NCBI GenBank assembly: GCA_045639185.1
Contig: JAZUCO010000066.1
Span: forward strand, 1 to 15,476
DNA: 15,476 bases
DNA from: UBA1081 sp045639185
GTDB taxonomy: Bacteria > Bacillota > Clostridia > Oscillospirales > Acutalibacteraceae
Direction of reading: 5' to 3'
The position numbers were made by a program, and so were the translations under genes. Of this stretch, positions 7,589 to 13,440 are shown piece by piece (the first letter of the stretch is position 1; the number at the start of each line of letters is the position of its first letter). The notes under the pieces were generated by a model. That model saw only the letters and a list, made by a program, of their open reading frames with translations. It was not told the origin of the DNA and ran no database searches.

Positions 7589-8050
7589 ATGGATAAGCAA
7601 TCATTCCAAAATAATATTTTGTCTTCGGAAGAAATGCTGTACAGAATTTCAAAATCAATCTGCTTTTATGAATCTGATTGTGAAGATGCTGTAGCACAAG
7701 CAATTCTGAATGCATATGAAAATCTTGACACTTTGCGTGAAGATAAATATTTCAGGACATGGATAACAAGAATACTTATCAATGAGTGTTACAGAATCAA
7801 TAAACAGAAATCCAGAGAAGTGACATTTGCCGAATATGCTATTACCAATGAGGCAAGGGAAGATAACCATTCTTTTGTGTTTACTGAAATAATGAAACTT
7901 CCGCAAAAAATCAGGATAGTAGTTCAGCTGTATTATGTTGAAGATTATTCTGTCGGTGAAATTTCTTCAATTCTGCATATTCCGTCAGGCACGGTAAAGA
8001 GCAGGCTTTCCGCAGGCAGAGCAAAACTTAAATCAATACTGGAGGAGTAA
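7589..8050 (+). CDS. ECF-family RNA polymerase sigma factor
   Basis: A 153-residue group 4 sigma factor. Region 2 spans about 13-75 (ESDCEDAVAQAILNAYENL, then YFRTWITRILINECYR, which contacts the -10 element). Region 4 spans about 97-150, with the helix-turn-helix SVGEISSILHIPSGTVKSRL (121-140) for the -35 element. There is no region 1 or 3, as expected for ECF. The ATG at 7589 has GGAAAGGA 6 bases upstream. The next gene begins 2 bases after the stop and encodes a one-pass membrane protein, the usual sigma/anti-sigma arrangement. The signal is unknown; clostridial relatives often respond to envelope stress or lysozyme. No subfamily symbol is justified. Confidence 0.93.
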   Translation: MDKQSFQNNILSSEEMLYRISKSICFYESDCEDAVAQAILNAYENLDTLREDKYFRTWITRILINECYRINKQKSREVTFAEYAITNEAREDNHSFVFTEIMKLPQKIRIVVQLYYVEDYSVGEISSILHIPSGTVKSRLSAGRAKLKSILEE

Positions 8051-8052
8051 TA

Positions 8053-8862
8053 ATGAATAAAAATTTAAGAAATGAATATCCGGAAATGCCGTCAAGCTTT
8101 CACAGAACAGTAATCAATTCGGTAAATTTTCTCGGTGAAAAAAGTGAAACGACTGTAAAAAGAAAATCACCATTCAAAATAGGTGTTCTTGCGGCAGCAA
8201 TAATTATGTTGTTTACTGTTTCAGCATTCGGTGCAGACAGGGTGTACGATTACTTTATTGAAATGAAAGACAATGTGAATTCTGCCGAAACGGAAGATGC
8301 GAATAGTTTTGTCAAATTTGAAGATAATATGGTGATAATTGATAATATCGAAGAGTCTGTTGTTGAAAATTCTCCCGAGTATGTCAGACTTGAATTCGGT
8401 TATATGCCTGAATATATCAATCCCTATGATGCACCGTATAAATTCCATGTGGTTACCGAGAAAGGTGAAGATTCTTCGTCAGGGCTTACATTTCAGTTGT
8501 TCAGGGCAGAAAAAGCCAAGGAGCTTGAAATTTTCTATGTTGACAGTGTAAATAAGTGTATGTTCGGTAAAAATACAGGAGCTGTGTTGAAAATTGAAAC
8601 AGGAATCAAACCTGATGGTGACTGTTATGATAAACAATTTCTTATTTATTTTGAAGACTTCGGATATGTTCTGCGTTGCTATGTTTCAGAGAGAATCGGT
8701 GAAGATGATATGATAAAAATAGCAGAAAACATAAACCTTGTCGAATCAGATAAGGAAAATGCATTTATCATAGATACTTACATTCCCACAATTTCAAACG
8801 GTGGTGTTGTGGCTCCGACAGAAAATGAGTCATCATATGAGTCTGACAATATTTGTGATTAA
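8053..8862 (+). CDS. Putative membrane anti-sigma factor, single transmembrane segment
   Basis: A 269-residue protein with a short charged N-terminus (1-40), one membrane segment at about 42-60 and a C-terminal domain of about 205 residues predicted outside the cell. The extracellular part ends with a region (RCYVSERIGEDDMIKIAENI) like the end of DUF4367/DUF4179-type domains of clostridial anti-sigma partners. This match is remembered, not computed. No HCCW zinc motif of ZAS anti-sigma factors is present. The gene follows the ECF gene by 2 bases, with GGAGGAG 5 bases before the ATG, overlapping the end of the sigma gene. By position it should bind and restrain that sigma factor and sense something outside. 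The tail is acidic and Ser-rich. Anti-sigma role is inferred. Confidence 0.7.
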   Translation: MNKNLRNEYPEMPSSFHRTVINSVNFLGEKSETTVKRKSPFKIGVLAAAIIMLFTVSAFGADRVYDYFIEMKDNVNSAETEDANSFVKFEDNMVIIDNIEESVVENSPEYVRLEFGYMPEYINPYDAPYKFHVVTEKGEDSSSGLTFQLFRAEKAKELEIFYVDSVNKCMFGKNTGAVLKIETGIKPDGDCYDKQFLIYFEDFGYVLRCYVSERIGEDDMIKIAENINLVESDKENAFIIDTYIPTISNGGVVAPTENESSYESDNICD

Positions 8863-8890
8863 TTTTAATTTATAAATTTTCTGTTTACTA

Positions 8891-8919
8891 TTGCATTTTC
8901 TTTTATGAAGTTGTAAAAT
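8891..8919 (+). promoter_or_regulatory. Probable sigma-A promoter of pduL
   Basis: TTGCAT (8891-8896), 17 bases and TAAAAT (8914-8919) make a reasonable sigma-A promoter about 35 bases upstream of the start. No G/C-rich terminator was found between the anti-sigma gene and this promoter (only the A/T palindrome AATTTATAAATT), so read-through from the sigma operon is possible. Confidence 0.55.
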
Positions 8920-8954
8920 ATTTATCAGACAATTGAAAGGATAGTGTAAAAGAT

Positions 8955-9527
8955 ATGGAAAAATTTATTGTTGAAACATCTGCAAGACATGTTCACGTAT
9001 CACGTGAAGATCTTGACATTCTCTTTGGTGAAGGTTATGAACTCACAAACAAAAAGGAACTTTCACAGCCCGGTCAGTATGTAACAAATGAAAGAGTTGC
9101 TGTTGTAGGCCCCAAGAGTCAGTTCCCCTCAGTTTCAATTCTCGGTCCCGTAAGACCCGCAACTCAGGTTGAAATTTCTGCAACAGACGCAAGAGCAATC
9201 GGTGTTGTAGCTCCCATCAGAGAATCAGGTGACACTGCAGAGTCAGGCTCATGCAAAATTGTTGGCCCCAAGGGTGAGATTGAACTCAAGGACGGCGTAA
9301 TCGTTGCAAAGAGACACATTCATATGACAACTGCTGATGCTGCAAAGCTTAACGTTACAGATAAAGAAATCGTTAACGTTAAAATCGAAACAGAGGGCAG
9401 AAGCCTTGTTTTCGGAGATGTTGTAGTAAGAGTAAATGACAGTTTTGCTCTTGCAATGCACATTGATACTGACGAAGCAAATGCTTGCTCAGCAACACCT
9501 GCAACAATGGGTGAAATCGTAAAATAA
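8955..9527 (+). CDS. pduL: PduL-type phosphate acyltransferase (phosphotransacylase)
   Basis: A 190-residue PduL. The family's histidine motifs are SARHVHVS (9-16; H12, H14), AKRHIHM (118-124; H121, H123) and MHIDTDEANA (168-177; H169); these His residues bind the metal pair of PduL. The enzyme exchanges CoA and phosphate on acyl groups (acetyl- or propanoyl-CoA to acyl phosphate), and acetate kinase can then make ATP. There is no N-terminal encapsulation peptide and no microcompartment shell gene nearby, so it probably acts in the cytosol as a housekeeping phosphotransacetylase, as in anaerobes lacking Pta. No kinase gene is adjacent. The AAAGGA site lies 13 bases before the ATG, longer than usual, yet the family's start fits here. 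Real substrate is unknown. Confidence 0.93.
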   Translation: MEKFIVETSARHVHVSREDLDILFGEGYELTNKKELSQPGQYVTNERVAVVGPKSQFPSVSILGPVRPATQVEISATDARAIGVVAPIRESGDTAESGSCKIVGPKGEIELKDGVIVAKRHIHMTTADAAKLNVTDKEIVNVKIETEGRSLVFGDVVVRVNDSFALAMHIDTDEANACSATPATMGEIVK

Positions 9528-9545
9528 TTTTCACAAAAAAGTATT

Positions 9546-9576
9546 AAGGTACTGCATTTTCTTGCAGTACCTTTTA
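9546..9576 (+). terminator. Intrinsic terminator after pduL
   Basis: AAGGTACTGCA (9546-9556) pairs perfectly with TGCAGTACCTT (9563-9573) around a 6-base loop, followed by TTATTTAT. The U-tract is interrupted but adequate. Confidence 0.8.
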
Positions 9577-9601
9577 TTTATGTATAATATGTAAATTTTT
9601 C

Positions 9602-9630
9602 TTGACTGAAAAATGAAAGTGTGCTATCAT
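9602..9630 (+). promoter_or_regulatory. Sigma-A promoter of the SGNH hydrolase gene
   Basis: TTGACT (9602-9607), 17 bases and TATCAT (9625-9630), with TG one base before the -10 (extended -10), form a strong promoter. The leader of about 45 bases ends in GGAGGT (9670-9675), 7 bases before the ATG. Confidence 0.75.
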
Positions 9631-9682
9631 CAAGATAGATTGATTGATAATCAGTTAAAAATCCTTAACGGAGGTAAAAGAA

Positions 9683-11134
9683 ATGAAAAAAGTTATCAAA
9701 AAATCATTGGCAATTCTTTGTGCATTTGTTATGCTTTCAAGCACAATGACATGCTTTGCAGCAGAACTTAATCAGGATGCTGTAGACCTTCATTACGGTC
9801 AGTTTGAAAATTATCTTCTTCTCGGAGATAGCGTAGCAAGCGGATACCGTGACGAAATGTCAGACAATGATGCAGCATTCAACGAAGCAAATTATGATTC
9901 AACTTATTACAGATATCCCGGATCATATTCTGATGTTCTTGCAAATGCAATCATTGAAGATGGTAGTATGACAGCTCTTGCAGGCCCCGGTTTCAGAACA
10001 ATTGAAATGCGTTATATGCTTGAAGACGATTACGCAGCAAACTGTACTGACGAATTCCTTTTCTGGCCCAGCCACCTTTACATCTGGCAGGACCTTTACG
10101 GTGCTGAATATGCTCCCGGTTCAGAATATTGGAGAACAATGTTCAAGGAATCAATTGCAGAAGCTGACCTCATTACTCTCGGTATCGGCGGTAATGACTG
10201 GGGTGCATATCTCGGTTGGGTTGTAAATCAGATTCTTAAAGAAGAAAATGTTGGTGACCAGTATATCCAGCAGCTTCAGGCTTATATGGCAGAAAATGAA
10301 CTTGACCTCGGTTCAATCGAACAGTTTGTTGAAATCGCTCATATGGCAGGCGCTCTTCCCGCACTTCTTGAAGAAGTTCCCGCAGCTCTTGAATACGGTC
10401 TCGGTAATTTCTATGCAAACTGGGATATTATGATTCAGGATATCTATGATCTCAACCCCGATGTTACTCTTATGGTAATCGGTATGAGTGATAACAGCCT
10501 TAAGGGTAATTATTATGATTATGACGGTGTTGTAGGTGGTCCTGTAAACGGTGAAGATGCAGCAGCTACAGCAAGTGCAATGTCAACAATTGTTGAACTT
10601 ATTATGTCAATCGGTAATAAACCCATGATTGACGGTGCAAAGAAGTTTGGTTATACATATGTTGATACAGCAGGTACAACTTATGTTGACAGCCATCCCG
10701 ATGCAGCAGGTCACACATTCATTGCAAACAAGATCATTGAAGCTCTTCCCAACCCTATGGTTGCAGGTAAGTACAATGACGTTCCTTCAAGACATGAAAA
10801 CTACGAAGCAATCGAATATGTTATCGTAAATGAAATTATGGATGGTACATCAGATACAACATTCGGTCCCGATGATGCACTTACAACAGGTGCTCTTGCA
10901 GCTGCTGTAAACAAGATCAGCGGTGTTGAAGGTGACACAACCGGTACTGATGCAGTACGTGGCTTAAAGTTTGCAGGTTCAATCCTTAACGCTTCTGTAA
11001 GTAAAGGATTTACAGGCTTCTTCACAGGCTTGAAGCTTTACTTCGAAATCTTCTTCAACTATCTCCGTGATACAAAGGCTGTAATCACAAGAGCTGAAGC
11101 TGCATACTATTTCATGCTTATCGACAAAATCTGA
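9683..11134 (+). CDS. Secreted SGNH/GDSL hydrolase with SLH-like C-terminus
   Basis: A 483-residue exported protein with a Sec signal peptide (cleavage near CFA, about 26). The SGNH hydrolase domain covers about 40-355: block I LLLGDSVASGY with nucleophile S50, block III GIGGNDW (167-173; N171) and block V DSHPDAAGH (336-344) with catalytic H338. Such enzymes deacylate lipids, carbohydrates or peptidoglycan; the substrate cannot be read. Residues 364-412 (YNDVPSR..., IEYVIVNEIMDGTSDTTFGP) resemble one S-layer homology motif. A hydrophobic stretch with ITRAEAAYYFML follows at the end, which looks like a second, partial SLH segment. The C-terminus may thus hold it to the cell wall. Codon use leans on CTC, CCC and GGT, suggesting high expression. 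The gene is flanked by its own promoter and terminator. Confidence 0.82.
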   Translation: MKKVIKKSLAILCAFVMLSSTMTCFAAELNQDAVDLHYGQFENYLLLGDSVASGYRDEMSDNDAAFNEANYDSTYYRYPGSYSDVLANAIIEDGSMTALAGPGFRTIEMRYMLEDDYAANCTDEFLFWPSHLYIWQDLYGAEYAPGSEYWRTMFKESIAEADLITLGIGGNDWGAYLGWVVNQILKEENVGDQYIQQLQAYMAENELDLGSIEQFVEIAHMAGALPALLEEVPAALEYGLGNFYANWDIMIQDIYDLNPDVTLMVIGMSDNSLKGNYYDYDGVVGGPVNGEDAAATASAMSTIVELIMSIGNKPMIDGAKKFGYTYVDTAGTTYVDSHPDAAGHTFIANKIIEALPNPMVAGKYNDVPSRHENYEAIEYVIVNEIMDGTSDTTFGPDDALTTGALAAAVNKISGVEGDTTGTDAVRGLKFAGSILNASVSKGFTGFFTGLKLYFEIFFNYLRDTKAVITRAEAAYYFMLIDKI

Positions 11135-11142
11135 TAAAATTT

Positions 11143-11171
11143 AAGCACAGGTTTTATCCTGTGCTTTTTTT
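11143..11171 (+). terminator. Intrinsic terminator after the SGNH hydrolase gene
   Basis: AAGCACAGG (11143-11151) and CCTGTGCTT (11158-11166) form a perfect 9-bp stem with a 6-base loop and end in a run of seven T. Confidence 0.9.
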
Positions 11172-11188
11172 ATGCTTAATTTAATACA

Positions 11189-11222
11189 AAAAAGACGGCT
11201 TATGTGTGCCGTCTTAATTTTT
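11189..11222 (-). terminator. Terminator of the repeat-protein gene, symmetrical
   Basis: AAGACGGC (11192-11199) and GCCGTCTT (11208-11215) make a perfect 8-bp stem with an 8-base loop. On the minus strand it is followed by TTTTTTG, so it stops the gene ending at 11225. On the + strand a TTTTTT run also follows, giving a second barrier to read-through from the SGNH gene. Confidence 0.88.
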
Positions 11223-11224
11223 TA

Positions 11225-13003
11225 TTAACTGAATACAACTTCACCGTCAACAACCTTGATTGTTGGGAGTGAATACAGCTTCTTGATTTCATATTCTGTT
11301 TCAAGCCCTGCAGACATTCTCAGTACGATTCTTGCATCGATTGAATTTACTTTGCTGTCATTGTTGATGTCAGAAACCTGCTTCTGAAGCTCTGTGAAGC
11401 CTGTTTCAAGTCCTGCCGAATATCTGAGTATAAGTCGTGCATCTGCAGCAGAAAGCTGTTCTGAGAGTGTTGCATCGCCCCAGCAGGGGAGATATACTGT
11501 AGCTCTTATCCATTTGGCATAAAGGGTGATATTACCGGTTGTATAACCGCTGATGTAGCTGATTTTGTTTGTAAACTCGCTGTCTGTGTACCAGCCTGCA
11601 AATTTGAAATCTTTGTTGATAGTCTGTGCATCTGCAAGCTCAACTCTCTGTGTTGTTGTTCTTACCGTTTCGTTTGTGTTGACAACCTGAGAAGCAAGCA
11701 GATTTTCAGTTGTTACTACATAAGTTACAGAATATGTTTTTTCTGTAAAATCTGCATATAATGTGATATCGCCGTATGTTTCAGTATCTGTAGAAGTGAT
11801 TTTTTCTTTAAGATTCGGGTCTTTGCACCATCCGTTGAAAATAAAACCGTCTGCAGAGATGTCTGTAAATGTAATCACATCACCGAAGCTGTATTCTGTT
11901 GCATTCGGATTTTTAATGGGAAGCATAATCTGGCTTACTATTCCGTAATCATATGTTATAGAGTATACAGCCTTTTCCCATTTTGCATAGAGAGTCACAT
12001 CATTGTTTGTGCCTTCCGGAATTGATTCAATTGCTGAAGATTCACTGAAATCAGAAGATATATACCAGCCTGCAAATTCAAAATTCTTATCATCTGTCAG
12101 AGGAGCGGAAAGTATAAGTCCTGTTGTTGCTTCAAATACAGCAGGGTTGTTATTGTGTACATCTTCAAGGGAAATAGAACTGCCGCTGTTAAGTATATAT
12201 GTTATATTATACTGTTTTGCAGACCATTTTGCGTATATTACAACTTCACCGCTTGTACCTTTTTTGATAGAAGTGATTTTCTTTGTGAAGAATTCATCTG
12301 CATACCATCCTTCAAATATGTAAGACGGATCTTTTGATGATGCATCAAGAAGAACGATTTCATCAGAGAATTCGTAATAATCGGGATTGGGATTTTCAAA
12401 AGTGTATACGCTGTGTGAAATGTCACCCATATCGTAATGGATATCGAATTTTGTGTTTTTCCAGTTTGCGTAAAGAGTAATATCTTCGCAGGTGTATTCT
12501 TTTATGAATGTGACTTTCTGTGTGCAATCGCTGTCTGCATACCAGCCGTCAAAAGTGTAAATATCGGTGTTGTATTCGGGAGCGGTAAGCTGAGTCGACT
12601 CACTTGCAAGTCTTGATGTTGTGTTGCCGTTGTAAACATTATCAGCAATTATGTCAAAACCGCTTTTTGTAATTACATAATTGATGTTGTAGGACATTTC
12701 ATACCATTTTGCATATAATGTTATGTCGGCATTGAAATTATCGTCAATTTCATAAACTGGAGTATCATACGATGAATCAAGATACCAGCCTTTGAACTCA
12801 AAACCTGAGCAGGTTGGTTCGGTAAGTGTGATTTTTTCACCGTCAGTAAAGTTTTTCGGATTGGTGTCAGATATATATTCAGATCTTATATCTGCAACAC
12901 CGTAATCATATGTAATTTTATATGTGTTCTCTGCAAAAACAGAAATTGTAAAAATTACAATCGCAAATGCAACAAAACATATAATTCTTAATGTATTTTT
13001 CAT
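11225..13003 (-). CDS. Secreted Listeria-Bacteroides (InlB B-type) repeat protein with degenerate C-terminal dockerin
   Basis: A 592-residue exported protein. A Sec signal peptide (cleavage near VFA, 24) precedes six beta-grasp-like repeats at about 28-100, 104-181, 186-260, 265-342, 347-419 and 424-498. Each has a YxITY-type opening, F-x-GWY in the middle and ITLYAKW near the end, the pattern of Listeria-Bacteroides repeats in surface adhesins. A dockerin-like module follows (508-568) with two DAR helices, but its first calcium loop is lost (GDATLSEQLSAAD) and its second has Ser for Gly (DINNDSKVNSID). A 24-residue tail ends TIKVVDGEVVFS. I start at the ATG at 13003, about 8 bases after GGAAGGAT; the in-frame ATG at 13090 would put 29 residues before the signal peptide and lies upstream of the promoter. 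No catalytic domain is seen, so adhesion or a structural role is likely, though unproven. Confidence 0.83.
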   Translation of the reverse strand: MKNTLRIICFVAFAIVIFTISVFAENTYKITYDYGVADIRSEYISDTNPKNFTDGEKITLTEPTCSGFEFKGWYLDSSYDTPVYEIDDNFNADITLYAKWYEMSYNINYVITKSGFDIIADNVYNGNTTSRLASESTQLTAPEYNTDIYTFDGWYADSDCTQKVTFIKEYTCEDITLYANWKNTKFDIHYDMGDISHSVYTFENPNPDYYEFSDEIVLLDASSKDPSYIFEGWYADEFFTKKITSIKKGTSGEVVIYAKWSAKQYNITYILNSGSSISLEDVHNNNPAVFEATTGLILSAPLTDDKNFEFAGWYISSDFSESSAIESIPEGTNNDVTLYAKWEKAVYSITYDYGIVSQIMLPIKNPNATEYSFGDVITFTDISADGFIFNGWCKDPNLKEKITSTDTETYGDITLYADFTEKTYSVTYVVTTENLLASQVVNTNETVRTTTQRVELADAQTINKDFKFAGWYTDSEFTNKISYISGYTTGNITLYAKWIRATVYLPCWGDATLSEQLSAADARLILRYSAGLETGFTELQKQVSDINNDSKVNSIDARIVLRMSAGLETEYEIKKLYSLPTIKVVDGEVVFS

Positions 13004-13042
13004 TATATTTATCCTTCCGTCCAATAGGTACATACAAATTAT

Positions 13043-13071
13043 ATTATAAAATAGTATTATAAAGATGTCAA
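13043..13071 (-). promoter_or_regulatory. Consensus sigma-A promoter of the repeat-protein gene
   Basis: On the minus strand TTGACA (13071-13066), a spacer of exactly 17 bases and TATAAT (13048-13043) match both consensus hexamers at every base. Transcription should start near 13036, leaving a leader of about 33 bases with GGAAGGAT before the ATG at 13003. Confidence 0.88.
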
Positions 13072-13132
13072 CTGTAACATTTTTCTGCAAATTGTTACAA
13101 ATTTGTAATAAGTTATTACAAGTTTGTTATAA
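13072..13132. promoter_or_regulatory. Helically phased palindromic 9-mer array between divergent promoters
   Basis: Four copies of a TTGTTACAA-like 9-mer start at 13092, 13103, 13113 and 13124 (TTGTTACAA, TTGTAATAA, TTATTACAA, TTGTTATAA). Two weaker ones start at 13072 and 13082. Steps are 10 or 11 bp, one helical turn. They build overlapping palindromes: TTACAAATTTGTAA (13095-13108, perfect) and TTGTAATAA-G-TTATTACAA (13103-13121, perfect arms). The array fills the gap between the two divergent -35 elements (13066-13071 and 13136-13141). An activator or repressor array serving both promoters is the simplest reading; A/T-rich UP elements are the alternative. Confidence 0.6.
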
Positions 13133-13135
13133 TCC

Positions 13136-13164
13136 TTGACTTTGTCGAGCAAATGTTGTAAATT
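13136..13164 (+). promoter_or_regulatory. Probable sigma-A promoter of the micro-lipoprotein gene
   Basis: TTGACT (13136-13141), 17 bases and TAAATT (13159-13164), with TG just before the -10. The -10 is a 4-of-6 match, so activator help is plausible. An alternative TATAAT at 13128-13133 has only a poor -35 (TTGTAA at a 19-base spacing). Confidence 0.5.
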
Positions 13165-13180
13165 ATGTATGCGATGAGGG

Positions 13181-13215
13181 ACACACCCCATTGTGTAAAG
13201 ATTCAGTAATGAATC
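13181..13215 (+). other. Two small hairpins in the micro-lipoprotein leader
   Basis: ACACA (13181-13185) pairs with TGTGT (13192-13196), and GATTC (13200-13204) pairs with GAATC (13211-13215). Both lie in the roughly 80-base 5' untranslated leader, before GAAAGGAG. They may stabilise the mRNA; no known riboswitch class was recognised. Confidence 0.35.
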
Positions 13216-13252
13216 GATATATTGTGATTATTATGAAAGGAGCTAACATAGA

Positions 13253-13381
13253 ATGAAGAAGGTTGTTCTTACAGTTGCTGCTCTTCTCGTTTCAGCTGCT
13301 ATGGTATTCTCATTCGCTGGTTGTACAGAAAAAGGCGGCGAAGAAGCATCATCAGATGAAGCTGTTTCAGCAGAAGCTTAA
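13253..13381 (+). CDS. Micro-lipoprotein precursor, 42 residues
   Basis: A short gene supported by its own signals. GAAAGGAG (13235-13242) lies 10 bases before the ATG, and the frame ends at TAA 13379-13381 just before a terminator. The product begins MKKVV, has a hydrophobic core (LTVAALLVSAAMVFSF) and a lipobox FAGC with C24. The -3 residue is Phe rather than Leu, a tolerated variation. After lipidation only 19 residues remain, acidic and rich in Glu, Ala and Ser. Codons are those of highly expressed neighbours. The stretch could be the remnant of a larger solute-binding lipoprotein, but the promoter, ribosome binding site and terminator argue for a complete gene. The octapeptide before the Cys (AMVFSFAG) resembles lipoprotein-derived enterococcal pheromones such as cAD1 in kind (a hydrophobic end of a signal peptide). 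Function unknown. Confidence 0.72.
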   Translation: MKKVVLTVAALLVSAAMVFSFAGCTEKGGEEASSDEAVSAEA

Positions 13382-13410
13382 TTTGTTAGCAGACATTTAA
13401 CTTAAATGAA

Positions 13411-13440
13411 AAAAATTCCCATCATCAGATGGGATTTTTT
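13411..13440. terminator. Bidirectional terminator between the micro-lipoprotein gene and cca
   Basis: TCCCATC (13417-13423), loop ATCA and GATGGGA (13428-13434) form the core, with A-runs on the left and T-runs on the right. It therefore ends both the plus-strand lipoprotein transcript and the minus-strand cca transcript, whose stop codon starts at 13440. Confidence 0.88.

Noticed and set aside
10236..10433. Extra frames inside the SGNH hydrolase gene on both strands
   Set aside because: They lie in the biased codon pattern of a well-supported gene and show no domain or start signals.
13003..13090. Longer N-terminus of the repeat protein from the ATG at 13090
   Set aside because: It would begin upstream of a perfect promoter and put 29 residues before the signal peptide; the ATG at 13003 has a ribosome binding site.
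13072..13132. CRISPR array
   Set aside because: Units are 9 bp with 1-2 bp gaps and there are no spacers; this is an operator-like array.
13181..13252. Riboswitch or T-box in the micro-lipoprotein leader
   Set aside because: Only two short 5-bp stems, no recognisable aptamer core or T-box sequence, and no terminator before the start codon.
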